Positions 16,865 to 25,850 of a stretch of 62,345 bases of DNA are shown here, piece after piece. The translations under genes and the position numbers were made by a program. Source of the DNA: an uncultured Mailhella sp. (GTDB lineage Bacteria > Desulfobacterota > Desulfovibrionia > Desulfovibrionales > Desulfovibrionaceae). Where the stretch lies: the NCBI RefSeq assembly GCF_905187505.1, contig NZ_CAJJIC010000002.1, positions 1 through 62,345 on the forward strand. The letters are read 5' to 3'. Within the stretch, counting starts at the first letter, position 1. Every line of letters begins with the position of its first letter. Under the pieces are notes generated by a model, which saw only the letters and a program-made list of their open reading frames with translations, was not told the origin of the DNA and did not search any database.

Positions 16865-17347
16865 TCACATTCCTTCCAAGAAGCCTGCATCCTCGGGAAG
16901 ATCCTTCCGCGATGCCTGCGCCCGCGCCAGCTCGTCGCAGCGCTCGTTTTCCTCATGTCCCGCGTGTCCCTTGAGCCAGTGAAAATGCACCTCATGACGC
17001 GAAAGCAGCGGAGGCATTCTCTTCCACAGATCCTGATTCTTCACGGGCTTCTTTGCCGAAGTCAGCCAGTTGTTGCGCAGCCACCCCGCAATCCAGCGAT
17101 CCTTGATGGCCTTCGCCACATACTGGGAGTCGGTATAAAGCTCGACTATGCAGGGTTCCTTCAGCGCGCCGAGCGCTTCCAGCACGGCAAGAATCTCCAT
17201 GCGGTTGTTCGTGGTGCGGGCAAAGCCGCCGCTCATTTCGCGACGTGCCGGTCCGTTTGCGCCCTCACAGGCAAGCACGGCGGCCCATCCGCCCGGGCCG
17301 GGATTGCCGAGACAGGAGCCGTCGGTATGAATGGTCACCGTCTTCAT
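16865..17347 (-). CDS. rnhA: Ribonuclease HI
   Basis: 160 residues, as expected for bacterial RNase HI, which cleaves RNA in RNA-DNA hybrids. The carboxylate active site is complete: IHTDGSCLGNPGPGGWA (first aspartate), NNRMEILAVLEAL (glutamate), YTDSQYV (second aspartate), and KGHAGHEENERCDELA (histidine loop and final aspartate). It starts three bases after the stop of the large membrane enzyme gene, so it is co-transcribed with it. Confidence 0.96.
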   Translation of the reverse strand: MKTVTIHTDGSCLGNPGPGGWAAVLACEGANGPARREMSGGFARTTNNRMEILAVLEALGALKEPCIVELYTDSQYVAKAIKDRWIAGWLRNNWLTSAKKPVKNQDLWKRMPPLLSRHEVHFHWLKGHAGHEENERCDELARAQASRKDLPEDAGFLEGM

Positions 17348-17350
17348 GGA

Positions 17351-19456
17351 TCACTTTCCTGCCGCGTCTTCCGCGGCACGGCGGGCTTCGACGATGTGCT
17401 CCTTGCCGTTGTTGTGCAGCAGGTACTGCGAGGTGTAGTAGAAGTCCATGAGCTGTCGGCGCATGGCTGCCGCTCTTTCCGGCTGCTCGGCGGAAAGATC
17501 GCGGGCGTTGTTGTCCGGGGTGCGCTCATCAAGACGGTACAGGGCGTTGCCCGCGGGACGCACGGCGTACACGTAGCCGTCCCCGACAAGGTAATGCACG
17601 CTGTCGGTGTCGCTGATGAAGGCGACGGCGTCGGCGTCGTTGGCCGGATCGAACAGATTGCGGCCCAATGTGTTAGTGTAGAAGTCCAGACCGGCAAGGG
17701 ACGCCATGGAAGGCAGCACGTCTGGCTGAACGTGCGGGGCCGGATTCACGCCGGGCTTCACCTGCCCGCCCGGCGCGTAGATGAGAAGCGGCACGTGCCA
17801 GGCCTGAAGATTGCAGGCCCGCACGGCGGGCGTGATGTTGGTGGAGTTGAAGTTGAGACCGTGGTCGCCGAAGATGACGAACACCGTGTCGTTGAACCAC
17901 GGCTGCTTCGAGGCCTTGTCGAAGAAGCGGCGCAGGGCGTGATCGGAAAGATGCAGGGAGCGGTATTCCTCCGCGTTCTCGTAGCCGTACCAGGCAAGAG
18001 CTTCGGGCGAGGGGTCGGGCGGAGAGACGTAGCCTTCATTGTCGTCGGGAATGGTGTAGGGACGATGGAAGGAAGCGGACTGTATCACGGAAATGAACGG
18101 CTTGCGGCTGCCCGTGAGCACGTCCACGGCCTCGCGGAACATGGCGATGTCCGACACGCCCCACACGTCGGTATTGGGAGCCTCCCAGGCCGATTCCTCC
18201 AGAAGATGCAGGTCTTCCACGTTGTGCTGAAGCATTCCGCGGATGTTGGCCCAGTTGGCGTTTCCGCCTATCATGTAGTATTTTTCGTATCCTGCGAACT
18301 CGTTGAGCACGGAGGACTGATCCACCAGCTTGGGATTGCGCGAGGTGGTGCCGCCGGAATGGTTCACGTCAGGCACGCCGCTTATGGTGGTGAACACGGC
18401 TCTCGCCGTAGTGCGGGTAGGCGCGTAGAAATTGGGATAGTACAGGCACTTGGGCGCAAGTTCCTTAAGAAAAGGCGTAGGGTCTATGTCCTTGCCCATC
18501 GATGCGGGCATGGAAGGAGCAAGAGAGGTGCGTTCCCAGCAGAGCGACTCCATGATGAGTATGACGATGTTGGGACGCTTTGCCATGTCCCTGCCGGGGA
18601 AATGCCGCACATAGGTGAGCGGAGGCGTTCCTTCGGGCAGGCGCAGATAGGCGGCCATGCGGGGCCAGGCCTCGCGGGTGGCTTCCAAGTTCGGGGGAAT
18701 GGCCTTGCCGTAGTTGCGCGTGTCGTACAGGTTCTGGATGGGATTCACGGCAAGGAGGGCGATGTTCTTGTCGGCGCTGAAATAGGCATTGCTCCAGCGC
18801 AGGGGGAAGAAGTTGGAGCTTATCTGCCCGTAGCCCACGATGAAGAGCATGACGAGCGAGAGCACCGTGACGAGGGCGCGCCACTTGCGGGAGCAGCCTT
18901 CGCCGCCCGTCTTCGGACGGATGGGGTACGCAGCATGGGAACGCAGGAATCTGGTCAGGATCCACACGTAGAGCGCCACCGCCGCGGCAAAGGCCACGAC
19001 GATGAGAACCACGGGATAGCTCTGCCACACCATGCGTACGGACTCGGAAGGATCTTCCAGAAAAATCTTCGCGCCCATGTCGATGTGCTGGTGCAGATAG
19101 AAGAAAAAGCCGAAATCGAAGATGTAGACGAGCATGGCTCCCGCGGCCATGAGTCCCGTGAGAAGACAGAGCACCCGTCGCGCCGCGGACGGACCTTCCT
19201 TGGAAACGGCACGCTCAAGACGCGGCCAGAGCAGGCAGAAGGCCAGAGGCAGCGTCATGAACACCGCCATGCGAGCGTCGAACTTGAGACCGATGTAGAG
19301 CGCGTGGGGAATATGGCCCTGCTCGGTGATGTCGGGCAGAAGAAAATGAAGAAGCGCCAGTCTGGCGGCAAAGAAAAGCGCCGTGTTGAAGAGAACGAAC
19401 AGCGCTATGTCCACAAGCGGCTGGAAGGCCGAGAAAAGAGTGCGTCGAGAGCTCAT
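17351..19456 (-). CDS. LTA synthase-family membrane sulfatase-fold enzyme
   Basis: 701 residues. Four or five N-terminal membrane helices (to about residue 205) anchor a large periplasmic alkaline-phosphatase/sulfatase-fold domain. Seen: NIVILIMESLCWERTS (metal-binding glutamate), PTRTTARAVFTTISG (catalytic threonine), and FVIFGDHGLNFNST (metal-binding DH). This family moves phosphoglycerol or phosphoethanolamine groups to envelope glycolipids or glycans. In a Gram-negative the acceptor may be lipid A, a glucan or another envelope glycan; sequence alone does not decide. It is not a clear EptA because the membrane region and flanking motifs are LtaS-like. Coupled to rnhA downstream. Confidence 0.85.
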   Translation of the reverse strand: MSSRRTLFSAFQPLVDIALFVLFNTALFFAARLALLHFLLPDITEQGHIPHALYIGLKFDARMAVFMTLPLAFCLLWPRLERAVSKEGPSAARRVLCLLTGLMAAGAMLVYIFDFGFFFYLHQHIDMGAKIFLEDPSESVRMVWQSYPVVLIVVAFAAAVALYVWILTRFLRSHAAYPIRPKTGGEGCSRKWRALVTVLSLVMLFIVGYGQISSNFFPLRWSNAYFSADKNIALLAVNPIQNLYDTRNYGKAIPPNLEATREAWPRMAAYLRLPEGTPPLTYVRHFPGRDMAKRPNIVILIMESLCWERTSLAPSMPASMGKDIDPTPFLKELAPKCLYYPNFYAPTRTTARAVFTTISGVPDVNHSGGTTSRNPKLVDQSSVLNEFAGYEKYYMIGGNANWANIRGMLQHNVEDLHLLEESAWEAPNTDVWGVSDIAMFREAVDVLTGSRKPFISVIQSASFHRPYTIPDDNEGYVSPPDPSPEALAWYGYENAEEYRSLHLSDHALRRFFDKASKQPWFNDTVFVIFGDHGLNFNSTNITPAVRACNLQAWHVPLLIYAPGGQVKPGVNPAPHVQPDVLPSMASLAGLDFYTNTLGRNLFDPANDADAVAFISDTDSVHYLVGDGYVYAVRPAGNALYRLDERTPDNNARDLSAEQPERAAAMRRQLMDFYYTSQYLLHNNGKEHIVEARRAAEDAAGK

Positions 19457-19508
19457 GACTGCTCCTTGGGCGGAAGGCGCCGCTCATGGGCGTCTTCCGC
19501 AAAAGAGG

Positions 19509-19715
19509 CTACACGCGGTCGGCGTACAGCCGTTCGAGAAATTCTTCCATCACGTCGTCCATCTGACTGATGAACTGCGTCAGCTTGAAGGTGCGGCGGC
19601 AGGAGGAACACTGCATGTACGCTTCATGACAGGTGCGGCGTATGTCCAGAGGTTTGCCGCATTCCGGGCAGGTCAGCGTGGTTCTTGCCTCGCGGGGAGC
19701 GAAATAGAAAGCCAT
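19509..19715 (-). CDS. Small dual-CXXC zinc-ribbon protein
   Basis: 68 residues. CPEC at 16-19 and CSSC at 36-39, plus C29, form a rubredoxin-like zinc ribbon; the C-terminal half (from residue 45) is an acidic helix (QMDDVMEEFLERL). Small conserved dual-CXXC proteins, some with selenocysteine, occur in Desulfovibrio relatives; here all positions are cysteine and there is no internal TGA. Role unknown. Located between the LTA-synthase-like gene and recR on the same strand. Confidence 0.75.
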   Translation of the reverse strand: MAFYFAPREARTTLTCPECGKPLDIRRTCHEAYMQCSSCRRTFKLTQFISQMDDVMEEFLERLYADRV

Positions 19716-19781
19716 GTTGTCTCCGTGATGAGTTTTTCAGAGGGGGCCGGAAAACGCCCGGCAGACGCGGCCGCAAAACCG

Positions 19782-20387
19782 CTACAGGGCCTGACGATAG
19801 CGCAGCGACTGGCGCAGCGTCTCCCTGTCCATGTACTTCACTTCGGCGCCCAGCGGAATGCCCTGGGCAAGCCTGGTGACGCGCACGTCGGGAAAGCGCG
19901 CGCTCACCTGTTCCTTGACGAAGGTGGCCGTAGCCTCGGCTTCGGCCGTGGCGCCGAGGGCCAGAATGAGCTCCTTCACCCTGCCTTCGGCAAGACGGGA
20001 GCGCAGGCGGTCCATTTCCAGCGTTTCGGCCGGACTGTGGTCGAGAGGCGCGAGAAGACCGCCGAGAATCATGTAGTAGCCCTTGTAGAAATTGCCCTCC
20101 TCCATGGTGAGCATGCTGTCCCATTCCGCCACGAGGCAAAGCTGACTCTCATCCCGTCCGGGATCGGAGCAGATGGGGCAGGGATCGGAATCCGAAAGAC
20201 CGCCGCAGCGGCTGCACAGATGAAGGGTGTCCCGCAGCTCGTACACGCCCTTGCCCAGACGCCGGACTTCGGCTTCAGGCCACTTGAGCAGGGTCATGGC
20301 GGCGCGCATGGCGGACTTCGGCCCGAGCCCGGGCAGCCGGGCGAGCTGATCCACGAGATTTTTCAAAGGTTCGGGAATACGCTGCAC
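19782..20387 (-). CDS. recR: Recombination protein RecR
   Basis: 201 residues from a GTG start, exactly the E. coli length. Works with RecF/RecO to load RecA at gaps. Seen: helix-hairpin-helix LPGLGPKSAMRAAMTLL, a four-cysteine zinc finger CSRCGGLSDSDPCPIC, and the Toprim domain from CLVAEWDSML. GTG at 20387 was chosen because AAGGA lies seven bases upstream and VQRIPEPLKNLVDQL matches the RecR N-terminus; an ATG start at 20540 would add 51 residues and run through the lepB terminator. The usual partners dnaX and ybaB are not adjacent. Confidence 0.94.
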   Translation of the reverse strand: MQRIPEPLKNLVDQLARLPGLGPKSAMRAAMTLLKWPEAEVRRLGKGVYELRDTLHLCSRCGGLSDSDPCPICSDPGRDESQLCLVAEWDSMLTMEEGNFYKGYYMILGGLLAPLDHSPAETLEMDRLRSRLAEGRVKELILALGATAEAEATATFVKEQVSARFPDVRVTRLAQGIPLGAEVKYMDRETLRQSLRYRQAL

Positions 20388-20410
20388 GTAAACGTCCTTG
20401 GGTATGTCAG

Positions 20411-20451
20411 AAAAAACAACGTCTCCCCCGGGGGGGCGCCCCGGGAGAGAC
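20411..20451 (-). terminator. Rho-independent terminator after lepB
   Basis: On the minus strand GTCTCTCCCGGGG and CCCCGGGGGAGAC form a GC-rich stem followed by GTTGTTTTTT. It separates lepB from recR, whose ribosome site begins just 12 bases later. Confidence 0.88.
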
Positions 20452-20482
20452 TGGCCGCATGAGGCGGAAAAAAGGAGGAATG

Positions 20483-21097
20483 CTACTGGACGAGATGACC
20501 GAGACGGCTGAGCCTCGGCGTATGGGTGTCGCCGTCCCACGACCAGTAGATGCGCCAGGCCTTGCCGTGAATGTAGGAACGAGGCACGCAGCCCCAGGCG
20601 CGGGAATCCTCGGAGTTGTCGCGGTTGTCGCCCATGACGAAGTAGGAGTCTTCAGGCACGGTCACGGGGCCTATGTTGTCCAGCCTGCCGATGACGTCGG
20701 GATAAAGCTGCTGAATGTAGTCTTCCTTCACGGGCTGGCCGTTGCGGTAGAACTGCTTGTTGCGCATTTCGATGACGTCTCCGGGCAGACCGACGACGCG
20801 CTTGATGTAGTCGGTTCCGGGATCGCGGGGATACTTGAACACGATGATGTCGCCGATCTTGGGATCGGCGCCGCGGAAGAGATACTTGTCGGTGAAGGGA
20901 ATCTTCACGCCGTACACGAACTTGTTGACCAGAACATAGTCGCCGATCTGCACGGTCTGAAGCATGGAACCGGAAGGAATGGTATAGGCCTGAAACAAAA
21001 AGGTTCGGATGATGAGAGCCAGCACCACTGCCACGAGCAGCGCTTCGCCGTAATCGTATAAGATGGATTTGCCTTTCTTTTCAGAAGATTCGGACAT
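20483..21097 (-). CDS. lepB: Signal peptidase I
   Basis: 204 residues, inner membrane. One N-terminal membrane segment (ALLVAVVLALIIRTFLFQAY), then the catalytic serine in IPSGSMLQTV and catalytic lysine in YIKRVVGLPGDVI; the conserved box MGDNRDNSEDSR and the box E region are present. Cleaves signal peptides of exported proteins. ATG at 21097 was chosen because it starts MSESSEKKGKS, a normal short cytoplasmic tail; a longer frame extends upstream across the intergenic region. Divergent from argJ. Confidence 0.95.
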   Translation of the reverse strand: MSESSEKKGKSILYDYGEALLVAVVLALIIRTFLFQAYTIPSGSMLQTVQIGDYVLVNKFVYGVKIPFTDKYLFRGADPKIGDIIVFKYPRDPGTDYIKRVVGLPGDVIEMRNKQFYRNGQPVKEDYIQQLYPDVIGRLDNIGPVTVPEDSYFVMGDNRDNSEDSRAWGCVPRSYIHGKAWRIYWSWDGDTHTPRLSRLGHLVQ

Positions 21098-21304
21098 GGT
21101 CGTCACTGGCCAAAGGCCGGGTTGAAGTACAAAGGAGGGGGGTCGGGAACCAGCGGAGATTAGCACGGCGGGAAAGGACGCGCAAGGCGGCATTTTCCGC
21201 TGTTTTTTCCAATGGTAATCTTCTTCCGATTCCTTGCGCTGCTTGCACCTGCCAGACAAGTGTGGCAAATTGGTGACGCATTCCAAAGGAACGGAGAACT
21301 TCTC

Positions 21305-22513
21305 ATGATTCAGATACCTCAGGGCTTCCGTCTCGGTGCGGCCAACGCCGATTTCCGGGGCAAGCATCTCGACCGCAATGATCTTTCCCTTGCCTTCAGC
21401 GACGTGCCCGCCACCGTCGCGGGCGTGTTCACCACCAATCTTTTCCGGGCCGCCCCCGTCCTCGTCTCCGAGGAGCACATCAAAGAAGCCGGAGACGGGG
21501 GTGTGCGCGGCGTGCTGTTCAACTCCGGCCAGGCCAACGCCTGCACCGGCGAGACCGGCAGGGAAAACTGTCTGCGCACGCTCGACATGGTGCGGGACGC
21601 CCTGAAGAATGCCGGCGTGAACGTGTCTTCAAACGACCTTCTGCCCGCCTCCACCGGCGTCATCGGCGCACAGATGCCCATGGACAAGTGGGAAGCCGCC
21701 GTCCCCGCCCTTGTGGCTTCCCTCGGCACGGTGGACATCGAAGGCCTTGCCCGCGCCATGATGACCACGGACGCCTATCCCAAGATGTCCGGCCGGGAAC
21801 TTTCTCTTGAAGGCGGAACCGTCCGTCTTGCAGGCGTGGCCAAGGGCGCGGGCATGATATGCCCCAACATGGCCACCATGCTTTCCCTCGTCATGTGCGA
21901 CGCCTCCGTGGAGCCCTCCGCATGGCGCGCCATGTTCCGCCGCGCGGCCGATGCCACGTTCAACCGCGTGAGCGTCGACGGCGACACCTCCACCAACGAC
22001 TCGCTCTACGGCCTTGCCAACGGCGCTTCCGGCGTCGCGGTCGGTGAGAGCGAACTTCCGATTCTGGAAAAGGCTCTCACCGAAGTGCTCGGCGAACTTG
22101 CCTACATGCTCGTCAAGGACGGCGAAGGCGCCACCAAGGTCATGCACATCCACGTCACGGGAGCCGCCTGCGACGAGGACGCCGAAAAGGTGGCCCGCAC
22201 CGTGGGGCATTCCCAGCTCGTGAAGACGGCCATGTTCGGCCGCGATCCCAACTGGGGCCGCATCGTGGCCGCCGCAGGCCGTGCGGGCGTGAACTTCGAT
22301 CCCATGGCGCTGCGCGTGACACTGTGCGGCGTGGAACTGTTCCGCAACGGACGCCCCACGGATCTCGACTTCGACGCCCTGCTTGAGGAACCGCTCAAGA
22401 ACGTGGATCTGCCTCTCGACATCGTGCTCGGTTCCGGACCCGGCGAAGCGCGTCTGCTCGCCTCCGATCTTTCCCACGGCTACGTGTCCCTCAACTCCGA
22501 CTACCGCTCTTAA
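21305..22513 (+). CDS. argJ: Glutamate N-acetyltransferase / amino-acid acetyltransferase
   Basis: 402 residues. ArgJ transfers acetyl from N-acetylornithine to glutamate, recycling acetyl groups in arginine synthesis; many forms also make N-acetylglutamate from acetyl-CoA. The precursor self-cleaves before the nucleophilic threonine in NMATMLSLVMCD (about residue 196), giving alpha and beta chains. Other motifs: SGQANACTG, DGDTSTNDSLYGLANG, GRDPNWGRIVAAAG. ATG at 21305 has ACGGAG upstream. No other arginine gene is near; lysine genes dapF and dapA follow on the same strand. Confidence 0.95.
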   Translation: MIQIPQGFRLGAANADFRGKHLDRNDLSLAFSDVPATVAGVFTTNLFRAAPVLVSEEHIKEAGDGGVRGVLFNSGQANACTGETGRENCLRTLDMVRDALKNAGVNVSSNDLLPASTGVIGAQMPMDKWEAAVPALVASLGTVDIEGLARAMMTTDAYPKMSGRELSLEGGTVRLAGVAKGAGMICPNMATMLSLVMCDASVEPSAWRAMFRRAADATFNRVSVDGDTSTNDSLYGLANGASGVAVGESELPILEKALTEVLGELAYMLVKDGEGATKVMHIHVTGAACDEDAEKVARTVGHSQLVKTAMFGRDPNWGRIVAAAGRAGVNFDPMALRVTLCGVELFRNGRPTDLDFDALLEEPLKNVDLPLDIVLGSGPGEARLLASDLSHGYVSLNSDYRS

Positions 22514-22526
22514 AAAGGCGCACGGC

Positions 22527-22817
22527 ATGGTCATAGGCGTTCTCACCGTGGAATACGCACTGCACGGCAACGACTCGCTCAAGGGCAAGCGCCGCGTGGC
22601 GAACAGCCTGAAGCAGAAGGTGCGCAACACCTTCAACGTCGCCATAGCCGAAGCCGGCACCGAGGAATCTCTGGTCAGGCTGCGGCTGCAGGTCGTGTCG
22701 GTAAGCAACAGCGAACGACACATGCAGTCCCGCATGGACAAGTGCCTGCTTATGATGGAAGCCGTGTGCGAAGAAGAAATGGTCTACAGCGACCTTGAGT
22801 TTTTCTATGACGACTGA
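22527..22817 (+). CDS. DUF503 family protein (YlxP-like)
   Basis: 96 residues starting MVIGVLTVEYALHGNDSLKGKRR, the hallmark N-terminus of DUF503/YlxP, a small ferredoxin-like-fold protein of uncertain function, usually found in the infB-rbfA-truB region and linked to translation or ribosome assembly. The ending DLEFFYDD is typical. Here infB, rbfA and truB are absent, but the partner nrnA remains, overlapping by 11 bases. Confidence 0.9.
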   Translation: MVIGVLTVEYALHGNDSLKGKRRVANSLKQKVRNTFNVAIAEAGTEESLVRLRLQVVSVSNSERHMQSRMDKCLLMMEAVCEEEMVYSDLEFFYDD

Positions 22818-23808
22818 AAACATTTCCGTTCCTGAAGAGCTGCTCTCCGCTCTGCGTAGGCACAAGCGCGTGCTCATCGCCGCCCACGCCCGCCCCGATC
22901 CCGACGCCATGGGCTCAAGTCTGGCCATGGCCTGGGCGCTGCGTTCCACGGGCTTGGACGCGCTTGTGTTCAACGAAGACGGTCTGCCTCCCTTCCTGCA
23001 CTTTCTCACGCTCCCCGGACCCGTGCTCACGAGCCTCGACAGCCTGCCCTGCGATCCCGACCTCGTGGTCTGCCTCGACTGCGGCGACAGAGCCCGTCTC
23101 GGCGAGACCATCCAGCCTCTGCTCGACCGCGTGCCCAGCGTGAACATCGACCACCACCTCGACAATCCCCTCTTCGGCACCGAGGCCAACTGGGTGGAAC
23201 CCGGCATGGCCGCCACGGGCGAGCTTGTGGCGTACATCGCGAAAGCCCTTCGCGCCCCTCTGCACGGAGCCTTGGCCGAAGCGCTTTACGTGGCCATTTC
23301 CGCCGACACCGGCAACTTCAGCTACGGCAACACCACGCCCGGAGCCCTGCGTCTCGTGGCGGAAATGGTGGAAGAGGGCCTCGACCTGCCGCGGCTGCGC
23401 GAAGCCATGGAAAACAACTGGACCGAAGCCAGGCTGCGTCTGTGGGGCCGCATCATGCAGAAGGTCCGCATCCTCGAGGACGGGAAACTCGCTGCCGCGC
23501 TCATCACGCTTGAAGACATGAAATCCTGCAATGCCAGCCGCGAGGACTCCGAAGGCATTGTGGAACAGCTGCGCCGACTCTCAGGCGTCCGCGTGGCGCT
23601 CATGCTGCGCGAGGAGGAAAAGGACGGCAAAATTCAGGTCAAGGCAAGCCTGCGCTCCTCCGGCAGGGACAACGTTCAGAAAGTGGCCGCCCAGTTCGGC
23701 GGAGGCGGACACCGCAACGCCGCCGGAGCCACCATCGCTCTCGACGCCGAAAAGGCGCTCGCCGTCATGCAACCCTATATCCGGTTCGTATGGAACCGGC
23801 TCCAGTAA
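22807..23808 (+). CDS. nrnA: DHH/DHHA1 bifunctional oligoribonuclease and PAP phosphatase
   Basis: 333 residues. NrnA degrades very short RNA and dephosphorylates 3'-phosphoadenosine 5'-phosphate, a product of sulfate-assimilation-type chemistry. Seen: metal-binding AAHARPDPDAMGSSLAM, CLDCGDRARLG and NIDHHLDNPLFG (the DHH motif) in the N-terminal domain; the DHHA1 RNA-binding motif FGGGGHRNAAGA near the C-terminus. ATG at 22807 is used; a TTG at 22795 is possible. Overlaps the DUF503 gene, indicating coupling. Confidence 0.92.
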   Translation: MTTENISVPEELLSALRRHKRVLIAAHARPDPDAMGSSLAMAWALRSTGLDALVFNEDGLPPFLHFLTLPGPVLTSLDSLPCDPDLVVCLDCGDRARLGETIQPLLDRVPSVNIDHHLDNPLFGTEANWVEPGMAATGELVAYIAKALRAPLHGALAEALYVAISADTGNFSYGNTTPGALRLVAEMVEEGLDLPRLREAMENNWTEARLRLWGRIMQKVRILEDGKLAAALITLEDMKSCNASREDSEGIVEQLRRLSGVRVALMLREEEKDGKIQVKASLRSSGRDNVQKVAAQFGGGGHRNAAGATIALDAEKALAVMQPYIRFVWNRLQ

Positions 23809-23855
23809 AGCATCTCCTGCGGGCCGCACACGCGGCCCTTCCCCGGATCACTACC

Positions 23856-24692
23856 ATGAAAGACATACGCTTCCATAAAATGCACGGCTGCGGCAACGAC
23901 TTCATCTTCATCGACAACAGGGAGGCCGAAGTCAGCGTGCCGCAGATGGCCTCCTGGGCCGTCATCCTGTGCAACCGCAAGACGGGCATAGGCGCCGACG
24001 GGCTGCTCTTCCTCGACAGCACCCCCGCAGACAGGCAGGGCGACTTCATCTGGCACTTCTACAATGCCGACGGCTCCCGCGCGGAAATGTGCGGCAACGC
24101 CTCCCGCTGCGCCTCCTGGCTGGCCGTGGATCTCGGACTTGCCGGACGCACGCAGTGCTTCGGCACCGACGCCGGACTCATCCATGCCGAGGTGGACGTG
24201 GAAAACATGCGTTCCCGCGTGGAGCTCACCCATCCCGAAGGCATGGTGCTGCACACCCCGCTGGAAGCCGACGGAAAGACCTGGGACGTCAACTTCGTGA
24301 ACACGGGCGTGCCGCACGCCGTCATCGTGTGCGAGGACTGCGACAAGGTGGACGTGGACCGTCTCGGCCGCATCTTCCGCTATCACGAGCACTTCGCCCC
24401 CAAAGGCACCAACGTGAACTTCATCACCGTCACCGGAAAGGACGCCATCCATGTGCGCACCTACGAGCGCGGCGTGGAAGGGGAAACGCTCGCCTGCGGT
24501 ACCGGCGCGGCGGCTTCCACTTGTATCGCTCATGCACTTGGGTTGACGGACAGCTGCGTCAATGTCACTACTTCAGGTAGGGAACTCTTGGGCATTGAAC
24601 TTCAGGGCGACTCGGTCTTCCTTTCCGGAGCCGTGGCCCGCGTGTTCACGGGCATCATCGATCCCTCCATGTTCAGCCTTTTGAAATTCTGA
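23856..24692 (+). CDS. dapF: Diaminopimelate epimerase
   Basis: 278 residues. Interconverts LL- and meso-diaminopimelate for lysine and peptidoglycan synthesis. The two catalytic cysteines are in EMCGNASRCASWL and ETLACGTGAAAS, and the N-terminus FHKMHGCGNDFIFID is canonical. ATG at 23856 follows the nrnA stop by 47 bases. dapA is downstream on the same strand, so the pair forms a lysine module. Confidence 0.96.
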   Translation: MKDIRFHKMHGCGNDFIFIDNREAEVSVPQMASWAVILCNRKTGIGADGLLFLDSTPADRQGDFIWHFYNADGSRAEMCGNASRCASWLAVDLGLAGRTQCFGTDAGLIHAEVDVENMRSRVELTHPEGMVLHTPLEADGKTWDVNFVNTGVPHAVIVCEDCDKVDVDRLGRIFRYHEHFAPKGTNVNFITVTGKDAIHVRTYERGVEGETLACGTGAAASTCIAHALGLTDSCVNVTTSGRELLGIELQGDSVFLSGAVARVFTGIIDPSMFSLLKF

Positions 24693-24755
24693 CCGTCCGG
24701 GGCCCAGTCGTCTGGAAATCTCTCTTCATTCAATTCATCCCGCTCGGAGAAAAAC

Positions 24756-25631
24756 ATGTTTCACGGTACGATAACTGCTCTGCTTACCCCGTTCAAGAAT
24801 GGCACCATCGACGAAGAGGCCTACCGCGCCCACATCGAGTGGCAGATCGAACAGGGCGTGAACGGCGTGGTGCCCTGCGGCACCACCGGCGAATCCGCCA
24901 CCATGACCCATGCCGAACATGAGTCCGCCATCCGCATCTGCGTGGATCAGGTGAAGGGACGCGTCCCCGTCATCGCCGGCGCAGGCTCCAATAATACCGT
25001 AGAGGCCATCAGCCTGACCCGCTTCGCCAAAAAGGCCGGCGCCGATGCGGCCCTGCTCATCTCCCCCTACTACAACAAGCCCACGCAGGAAGGCATCTTC
25101 CAGCACTTCAAGGCCATCAACGACGAAGTGGCCCTGCCCATGTTCGTATACAACGTGCCCGGCCGCACCGGCTCCAACGTGCTGCCCGCCACGCAGGCCC
25201 GCATGGCCCGCGAGCTCGAGCACGTCATAGGCTGCAAGGAAGCCACCGCCAACCTGGTGCAGATCTCCAACATTCTCGAACAGTGCCCGGCTGACTACAT
25301 TCTGCTCTCCGGCGACGACTTCACCGTTCTGCCCACCTACGCCGTGGGCGGCAAGGGCGTGATCTCCGTGACGGCCAACGTGCTGCCCGACATGATGTCC
25401 GCCCTCACCGCGGCCTGCGAGCGCGGCGACTACGAGGAAGCCCGCCGTCTGCACTACAAGCTCGAACCCATGAACCGTGCCATGTTTGCCGAGAGCAACC
25501 CCATCCCCTGCAAGACCGCGCTGTCCCTCATGGGCCGCATGGAACCCGACGTTCGTCTGCCGCTCTGCAGCGCCAGCGAAAAGACCGTCGCGCTTCTGCG
25601 CGAGGTTCTTGCCTCCTACGGCAGAATCTAG
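24756..25631 (+). CDS. dapA: 4-hydroxy-tetrahydrodipicolinate synthase
   Basis: 291 residues, TIM barrel. Condenses pyruvate and aspartate semialdehyde, the first committed step to diaminopimelate and lysine. The Schiff-base lysine is K161 in GCKEAT, the same number as in E. coli; CGTTGES and VYNVPGRTG supply the other active-site residues. It is preceded by TCGGAG and followed by a terminator. Confidence 0.97.
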   Translation: MFHGTITALLTPFKNGTIDEEAYRAHIEWQIEQGVNGVVPCGTTGESATMTHAEHESAIRICVDQVKGRVPVIAGAGSNNTVEAISLTRFAKKAGADAALLISPYYNKPTQEGIFQHFKAINDEVALPMFVYNVPGRTGSNVLPATQARMARELEHVIGCKEATANLVQISNILEQCPADYILLSGDDFTVLPTYAVGGKGVISVTANVLPDMMSALTAACERGDYEEARRLHYKLEPMNRAMFAESNPIPCKTALSLMGRMEPDVRLPLCSASEKTVALLREVLASYGRI

Positions 25632-25656
25632 CTTCCGGCTCCGAGTGAAAGGCTTC

Positions 25657-25688
25657 GGGCGTCTCCCTTTAGGGGGACGCCCTTTTTT
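25657..25688 (+). terminator. Rho-independent terminator after dapA
   Basis: GGGCGTCTCCC and GGGGGACGCCC, loop TTTA, followed by TTTTTT. One mismatch in an 11-bp stem. Confidence 0.92.
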
Positions 25689-25850
25689 GTCCCTCACGCC
25701 CGGCAAAAAGAGCTCGTCTCCTCCCGTATTCAGAACGCTCATGGCCTGCTCGGCCGCGCTATCCAAGGATTGCCGCTCCCCCCTTTGTTCTCGCCGGCGC
25801 TCAGCACAAAAAACATCCGTCTTCTGTCCCAGGATGCGGGGAATCATTAA

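Noticed and set aside
16955..19570. 871-codon plus-strand frame opposite rnhA and the LTA-synthase-like gene
   Set aside because: Translation is His/Arg/Gly-rich without any motif, and both opposite genes have complete active sites.
20388..20540. ATG start for recR 51 codons upstream
   Set aside because: It would run through the lepB terminator and overlap lepB; the GTG at 20387 has a good ribosome site and gives the family length.
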